Of a DNA stretch of 64,000 bases, positions 58,052-64,000 are shown one piece after another; position 1 is the stretch's first letter; each line of letters opens with the position of its first letter. Source of the DNA: Aphelenchoides besseyi. Its lineage: Eukaryota; Nematoda; Chromadorea; Rhabditida; Aphelenchoididae. Under the pieces are notes generated by a model. That model was not told the origin of the DNA. It did not search any database and saw nothing but the letters and a program-made list of their open reading frames with translations. Location: positions 16,120,001 through 16,184,000 of the forward strand of contig JAMPIQ010000002.1 of NCBI GenBank assembly GCA_024699855.1, written 5' to 3'. Position numbers and translations under genes: made by a program.

Positions 58052-60185
58052 ATGATCGATTGCGCGCAAATTCGTTTGGAGACTCTTCGCCATCACGTGA
58101 AACAGAATCATTTGCGGCAACAGCATCGTAACTCTAACGCTTCGCAAACTTCGACTCGTTCGTCGCGACCACCGGTGCAACTTCCCGAGAATATCGATGA
58201 TTGCGGTCCCGTAGCGGCGGCATTTCATCCCAATCAACGTGTAGCTCTTTTTCAATTGACCGTAAGTCTCGACAGTTTGTATTCCAAGTCCAATTTGATG
58301 GTTTTAGAATACAACTCGTCCCGTTCAAATGTCACGTTTCACGGTGATTCCGGTAACTACCACACCATCCGACGTGCCGCTGCGTTCTTCGCATCCAATC
58401 TCCACCACCGATCGCCCGCTTCATGTTCGTATCAGCGACGATAAGAACAAGATAAGTGCGTCGGCGGCGTACGCCGAAATCACCGGCTCACCGGCCGATT
58501 CTATCGATTCAGCGGTCGTAATGGACGACGAAGACGATACGTTGAGTCCGTTACCATCGACTCCAACCGCCGTCAACGTCAATCGTTTCCACTTCAACGC
58601 AACGGCTCATCGTGCACCCGAAGTTCAACCGCATTTTCGCGCACGTTCGTCGAGCGAAAGTTGGGATTGTCGCGACAACGCACAAATCGACTATAAAACG
58701 AAGAATACGGTGCCAACGAAAATTCAACTCATCACAATGAACGCGGTTACTTATGCGTCGACTTTGTCTATGAGTTCGAATAATAGCTCAAGCACTTCGT
58801 TGTCGCCGAATGGCACACCACTTCGCTCAATTCTGAAGAAGGCGAAATGTCCACCACAACCTGGTCTCGGCAATACGACTGTTCGTGCGTTAAGTGGAAG
58901 TTCCGGAATGCATCGTGTACCGACTCGTTACATTTTGGCGCGTTCCATTTCGGAGTGTCAGGATGATGCTGGAATGCTTGACGCATCGGTTATGGCCGGA
59001 AGTTTTTCGCTTCTTGACGATGAAGTGGTTTCGATGGAAGACTTGTCTTCGGTTGTTCCCACAGTTAATGGAACGCCGTTGAGTGTGTGCGCTGAGGTCG
59101 ACGAAGCGGCCGAGAATTGGGACGAACCAGTACCACCGAGTAAGTTTCGCAAATCATTCACATCAACTCATTTGCGATGTTCGTTTTAGCCGAAGAACAA
59201 CAACGCAAGAAACGTGTGTCGTTCAACGAACAAGTTCAAGCTCGTATCTATCGCTCATCGTCCTCGATTTTGGCCAACAAGAACAAACAAGATCGTCGGG
59301 CTCGTAATCGCGAGAACCGCGAACGTCGTCGCGCTGAATCTGAGTCGATGGAGAGCGCCGAGGATGCTGGACTGATTACGTCGCCCTACTACGTGCCCAC
59401 GATTCCGTTGGTCAGAGCAAGTGCCGAAGAAAAATCGCAATCGTCCGATGAATACTTGGACGAGAATGACGAATTCGACACTCAACACCCATCAAACGGT
59501 ATGAATGAAGACGGTTTGGCTTGCACGCACATGTGATTCTCTTTTGTTCGTTTGTGTGCTGGTGATTGTGTTTTCTATTTCTTCCAATCAACCGCCTTAC
59601 AATCTCAATTCTTACGGGACTTTTCGAAACACAACCAAAATAGGTAGAGGTAATCGGCGGATTGCTAATCTTAAGTTGTAGTGTGCTAGTTATAGAAGAG
59701 GGTATCTGTTCAATTTCTAAAAATCCTCTTGTTTGTGGGATTGTTGTTCTTTTAAGTACTCATGTTGTATATATTCTTTTTTGTATCTACGTTTTTGTTG
59801 TAATAAATCGAAAAAAAGACAACACGACCATTCGCTATGGGTACTTGACTGTCATGGAACACAACAATAGAACATTTTACTTAACATACGATCAGTGCAT
59901 TCGAACAAACGATTTTGCTTGGCGCTTTGTTTCTATCTATCCGCCTTAAGTTTGGTGTTTCTGTTGCACTTCAGAATACAAGAATAATTAAACGAACTGT
60001 CACATATTTCAGATGCCGCTCAACTGCACGATCGTCGTGATAGCGGAATCGAAGCCGCCGAACCGATGGTATCGGAAGCCGAATGGTCGCACGGCGAATT
60101 TTCGAAGGTTCACGATTCGCCCAAACGCGTTCAACGCGTCGTTTCGGCCGATTCGGCTTATGGCGATGAGACGGAAATGATCTGA
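58052..60185 (+). CDS. Disordered phosphoprotein with protein phosphatase 1 docking motifs
   Basis: Exons 58052-58261, 58308-59139, 59190-59498 and 60013-60185 (TGA) join in frame to 507 aa. The N-terminus is a short helical segment (LETLRHHVKQNHLRQQ). RFTV at 80-83 fits the RFxV docking motif of SPAK/OSR1 kinases. The centre is Ser/Thr-rich and acidic patches alternate. SILK at 244-247 and RVSF at 356-359 (in KKRVSFNEQV) are the two classical docking motifs for the PP1 catalytic subunit, in the usual order. Basic Arg/Glu-rich helix (RRARNRENRERRR) follows, then acidic disorder. No enzyme domain is present; it is most likely a PP1 regulatory or substrate-targeting subunit. Retaining the last intron gives an alternative end at 59536. 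TTTTCAG directly precedes the ATG, so 58052 may be either a trans-spliced start or an internal exon beginning with Met. Confidence 0.7.
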
Positions 60186-60554
60186 GAAGTTCGCAGTGTG
60201 GTTTCGTGTTTCGATCCTGCTCTTTATAACATGTTCATAATCTTCTTGAAAGAACAACTATTAGGCTTTGTATTTTGCACATCCCATTGATTTCTGCCAA
60301 GCATGTGCTCTTTTTCTTGTAACGTGTAGACGGCTAGTTCAATTTGTAGCTTCGTATCATAGCATAGAATCTCGTAGATTAGTTTGTAATTAGACGGTAA
60401 CCGTAGAATATCACATGACTGCCGGTTACAGGTCTTCGAAAAACATGGAAAATGTAAAAAATTGTGTGTAAAGTTTATCGGTTCAGTACGACATTTTGAT
60501 GCATGTAAATTGATCGCTTTTCTTCCGTTGATTTTGATCATAACCAGTGTATCC

Positions 60555-60560
60555 AATAAA
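60555..60560 (+). terminator. Poly(A) signal AATAAA
   Basis: About 370 nt after the stop codon of the PP1-docking protein gene, in a region without other genes. Confidence 0.5.
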
Positions 60561-60638
60561 AAAGGGGTCTCATTTTTCATTGTAGCCTTTTGATTACCGT
60601 TTCCTCTAATCTTCTTTGATCATCTATTCGAACAAAAT

Positions 60639-61250
60639 TCAGTTCATGATCGAAACTATTTGTTTTCTAATTTCACCGCAGCGGTCGTTACCTCTTCGGA
60701 GGCTTCGAAACCGACTCTTCGCTTTTGTCCGAACTCCGCGACTTTCATCATCGACTGCGTGTTGTTGTTGCAAACAACCGACGCAACGATTCGCGGTTTT
60801 TGGTGTAAACGTCACGATCTTGATGCCGGGGACCTCTCTCAGTAAATTTGAAATGGGTACTTATTTTTTCTGTTAATCGAAATGCCATTTGAGTCAATTT
60901 GAAATGTTGGAGATTACTTGTTTGCTCACTTCGTATTCTGTTTCCAATTTCTCTCCCACATTTCAAATGACTTTCTGTTCTATTTTTGTATGTTTTCTTG
61001 TCACACCTGATTTGTTGCGGTAATCCGTTTGACTTGCTTCTCGCAGCAAAACCTCCACACGGTTATGATAATCTCTTCCGAACGTTTGTGTGTCGATGGT
61101 CGGTTCGCTGAACGCCATGACTCCATTTCCATTTAGCAACTGGTGGTCATTAACTAATTGCGGTAATACTCTCGCGTTGTTGTCGTAACGATTACGTGGT
61201 CTCTTAAGTATGTGCTTATTATTCCACGTATGTTTCATCCTTCGTATCAT
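60639..61250 (-). CDS. Hypothetical basic protein with four Cys, about 145 aa
   Basis: ATG at 61250 opens a frame (KHTWNNKHILKRPRNRYDNN, then FSEPTIDTQTFGRDYHNRVE) to a GTGTGA donor after 61007 in phase 1. A second exon in matching phase starts after an AG near 60845 (VPGIKIVTFTPKTANRCVGC, RGVRTKAKSRFRSLRRG, DRCGEIRKQ) and ends at TGA 60639. The Cys pairs might bind metal. The intron acceptor is pyrimidine-poor, so the join is tentative. A frame near 61447-61640 on the same strand (EHTKRLAEVIEKKITEN) could be an upstream exon. Not recognised. Confidence 0.35.
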
Positions 61251-62573
61251 GTAGATAGTTCGTAGTGCTTAGTGTACATAGGCAGTTCATGAAAAAAACG
61301 AGAAACCTTTTCTTCTACCTTCATAACTAGTTTTCTATACGAGTACGAAAGTTTCTGAAGTACGAAATCCCACCAAATTTCTCGCATAAACTCACGTCAA
61401 ATAACGCAATTCGTTGTGACTTCAAACTCTTAATTCGCTTGTGCTCTTGTAAACAGTTTCTGTGTGTATTTCCGTCATCTCATCCCACGAAATTTTGATT
61501 CCCGAGTTCTCCGTGATCTTCTTTTCGATCACCTCTGCCAATCGCTTTGTATGTTCAGCTTTAGGAGCCGCCAAGAACGGAACGTTTTCATTTGAATCGA
61601 TGTTAGACGCGTTTACGCGTGCATTCGAACTTTGTATTTATTCTCTACTCACACTCGTAGATTCCGCTTTTGGATTCCGAACGCACATCTTCACCGCAAT
61701 CTTTTTGTTATTGTTTTACGAACTCGCACTTGTTATTATAATAATAATTGATAATCAGCACTTTAGTTTACTCGTTTGTTAATAATAAATCTGTCAGAAA
61801 TGAGTTCGAGTCTGTCAATTAAAACTAACAAATGTCGAGAAGTCAAATTGTACATTTGGAGCTGTGAAGGTTACAACCAAGACACCACGACTCCTGATTT
61901 AACCGCGATATCACTGAGTCTCATCGATCATCAGCAAGCTATAATTCATATTATTCGTAGCACAAAAAAGTTGCAACGTCTTTCGATTGCAAACTTATAG
62001 GTTTCTGGCTGCTCTGGAAATAAACGAACTGGAAGATTAGTCAGTGAGCAGTTCAGTGGTCCCGTTCAAATCAACAACATGAAGGTGGAGAGACTTGTTT
62101 CTTTCGTGCACCATGTAGTGCGTCCTTGTTTCGAGACTTGAACTCCTCATTTCGGTCAAAATAAGCGTCTCGCTTCTTTTCCTTAGACTTGTAACGTCAA
62201 TGTCATTCGTCGTAATTTTGTTAAACGATTTCATTTAACTTAAAATCAAAATTATAATCTATCGTTCTTTACATTGCAATCTAATTTCACTCTTTTCTTG
62301 TCGACTAATTTTCAACATCACTGAATGTATTGTATTCAAACCATTTACTAGGCAATTTATTCAACAACTCGAAACATTACAAGTCAACTGGAGTTTAAGC
62401 TGAAAAAACTTCGTGCAATAACATTACAGCCTCATGTTGTTTATTAACGGAAATACGGGAAACATGGAAATCGTGAAAACAAAATAGATTAATGTAAAAG
62501 AAAGTAGATGAGTATATCAAAACGAAAAGGTCAAATCGAGGACACAAAAAGTTGGTTATGAGAGCATTGGCAA
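61251..62573. other. Spacer with small open frames
   Basis: Contains a 66-codon frame with ATG at 61801 ending at 62000 (plus strand) and a 65-codon frame at 62234-62037 (minus strand). Both are complete but too short and featureless to call genes. An AT-rich (ATA)n tract lies near 61730-61750. Confidence 0.4.
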
Positions 62574-63127
62574 TTATGCGATAAACACTTGGGTGATGAG
62601 CTGCATCTGGTGCACTTGTTCAACTTTTACCCATCTATATCCTTCGTCACCCCATTGCGAACTCCATGACGATTTCAGCTCGATGAGGTGTTCGTGTTCG
62701 GTTTGTTGCGGTCGCTGAATGACAAGCAAAAAACATCTCAAACGTTCGAATGTGCACGTACTTTGGCCAAATTCACGGAAACAAACCAGAGAATTGTTGT
62801 ATTCAGTTGGAATGAGTGTTGAATATCAATGAAAAATTGCGTACAATGATCAGTTTATTCTGTTTTTCCAATGTTCCATTCTAAGACGTAAAGCCAAATT
62901 GCACAAGAATCGATTTGCGTTTTGATCATTGACAGTTGACGTTCCCAGTCCATCGTAATGTTCAGATTGTCAGTGATATAACCAAACTGTTCAATTGCAT
63001 CCGCTGTAATGTTCTGCGAATAAAGTTCTTTCCACAATCGTTTCAGTATTTCAACCGCTGGAATACGTGCTTTTGGTTAGACATACTCCCAAAGAGAACA
63101 CACGTTCTTTTTGTAATCATTTGGCAT
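62574..63127 (-). pseudogene. Broken minus-strand gene divergent from PSMD6, unrecognised
   Basis: A frame from ATG 63127 reads MPNDYKKNVCSLWEYV, meets TAA at 63077-63079, and continues in the same frame with PKARIPAVEILKRLWKELYS and on (DNLNITMDWERQLSMIKTQI) to a stop at 62855. A further frame (62574-62810) includes the segment SSWSSQWGDEGYRWVKVEQ, which resembles either the G-x2-G-x2-W end of a MAM domain or the NSW-G-W-G-x2-GY end of papain-like proteases with the Asn replaced. The pieces do not splice together cleanly. It may be a decaying gene or one with unusual small introns. Confidence 0.3.
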
Positions 63128-63224
63128 TCTGTTTAATCTTTCGCATCTTAAAATCGTCAGACGATTCGTGAAGTTGCTGTTCAATTAGTGCTCTATTCCA
63201 GTTGTTGTCCTTGAAATCGAGAAA

Positions 63225-64000
63225 ATGGCCTCATCAGAAGCCAAGTCTGCAAAATCTGCAAAGCCAACTTTGGAGTTGGACAAAGACGTGAGTTTTTGAT
63301 GAGAATTTGAATGATTTTGGGTTTTCAGGTGATCTCCAAAGTCCCCGATTTAGAAATCGCACAACTTCGTTTTCTGATCAATCACATCGAATTCGACAAG
63401 GATTTGAAAGAAGCGAAATGGCAAACGCTATTGGAGGTAAGCAAATGACGTTCAAGTGTTTGGATCATCCGACATCTTAAGAAAGTCAAAGAATACGAAA
63501 TGGCTCCGTTTTACGAGCTTGTTTGCACCGAAACAAACCGTAAGCCCGACGAGTCGATGCTCAAGGATTTGAAAGCCAAAAACACAAAACGTCTTCAAGA
63601 AATCGAAGCAGAGATTGTGGACGCCGAACAGAATTTGGGTTCGTTGGAAATTCGATTCCGTTGTTATTTGACGTTTCAGGTGAAAGTGAGGTTCGACAGG
63701 CGTGGCTTCGCAAGTCCGAGTATCTTTGTCAGATTGGCGACAAGACGGCGGCGTTAACAGCATTTCGTACAACCTACGAAAAAACGGTTGGAATCGGCTA
63801 TCGAATCGATTTGGTGTTTTCGCTGATTCGTTTCGGTCTTTTCTTTTTGGATCACAAGCTAATTAACTCAAACATTGCAAAAGCCAAAGATCTCATGGAA
63901 CAAGGCGGCGATTGGGAGCGTAAGAATCGTCTACGTTCTTATGAAGCTCTCTACAAAATGGCCATTCGTGATATGAAAGGTGCTGCGTCGTTGTTTTTGG
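63225..64000 (+). CDS. psmd6: 26S proteasome regulatory subunit PSMD6 / Rpn7 (5' part, cut by window end)
   Basis: Rpn7 is a PCI-domain subunit of the proteasome lid, acting in the degradation of ubiquitinated proteins. Exons 63225-63287, 63329-63436, 63482-63638 and 63680 to the window end join in frame; about 215 codons are visible of an expected 390. Family landmarks: [11 protein letters not shown] near the start, [77 protein letters not shown] and [18 protein letters not shown], all matching the TPR-like region of PSMD6. The PCI domain lies beyond base 64000. TTCCAG ends 23 nt before the ATG. Confidence 0.95.

Noticed and set aside
60660..60845. Plus-strand frame of 61 codons after the PP1-docking gene
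   Set aside because: Lies opposite the minus-strand candidate exon, which has matching splice phase; no poly(A) signal or domain supports the plus frame.
1..64000. tRNA, 5S rRNA, spliced-leader RNA or CRISPR array
   Set aside because: Scanning by eye for B-box-like GGTTCGANNCC, 5S landmarks and regularly spaced repeats found none; a covariance-model search would be needed to exclude diverged copies.

Overview
The window is nuclear DNA of an invertebrate animal, most likely a nematode (an inference). Protein genes are split by very short introns, mostly 37-52 bp with GTAAGT-like donors and TTTCAG-like acceptors. An acceptor-like site lies 0-23 nt upstream of many start codons, as expected if messages are trans-spliced to a spliced leader. 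AATAAA signals follow several genes closely. All reading frames, exon joins and family calls below were made by eye from the sequence; no database search was run.

Layout: 4.1-8.6 kb (+) FOXP forkhead transcription factor. 10.5-12.2 kb (+) single-pass membrane protein resembling a Notch ligand, with an MNNL-like region and a DSL-like module but no EGF repeats. 13.6-14.2 kb (+) small secreted protein with one sushi-like module. 14.4-16.1 kb (-) CRTAP/prolyl 3-hydroxylase family protein of the ER. 17.1-18.3 kb (+) twinfilin. 18.8-18.9 kb is a 100-N assembly gap. 18.9-26.2 kb (+) is one complete rDNA unit (5' spacer, 18S, ITS1, 5.8S, ITS2, 28S), followed by two perfect G-U-tolerant hairpins and a T run. 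26.6-30.7 kb (-) holds poorly resolved genes, two of them with in-frame stops. 31.4-33.0 kb (-) MATH-BTB cullin-3 adaptor of the SPOP type. 33.0-33.9 kb (-) broken coding remnants. 33.9-35.1 kb (+) CDK4/6-type kinase. 38.0-40.1 kb (+) a multi-exon gene I do not recognise. 40-58 kb has only isolated coding-like fragments. 58.1-60.2 kb (+) a disordered phosphoprotein with SILK and RVxF protein phosphatase 1 docking motifs. 60.6-63.1 kb (-) unresolved small genes or remnants. 63.2-64.0 kb (+) the start of proteasome lid subunit PSMD6/Rpn7, cut by the window end.

The genes form no operon or pathway: transcription factor, cell signalling, collagen modification, actin, ubiquitin, cell cycle and proteasome genes lie side by side, as is usual in a compact animal genome. 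The items most worth following are the EGF-less DSL-like protein, the paired hairpins after 28S, the repeated in-frame TAA/TAG codons in otherwise open frames, the CDK4/6 kinase with Ser at the activation-loop phosphosite, and the PP1-docking protein.
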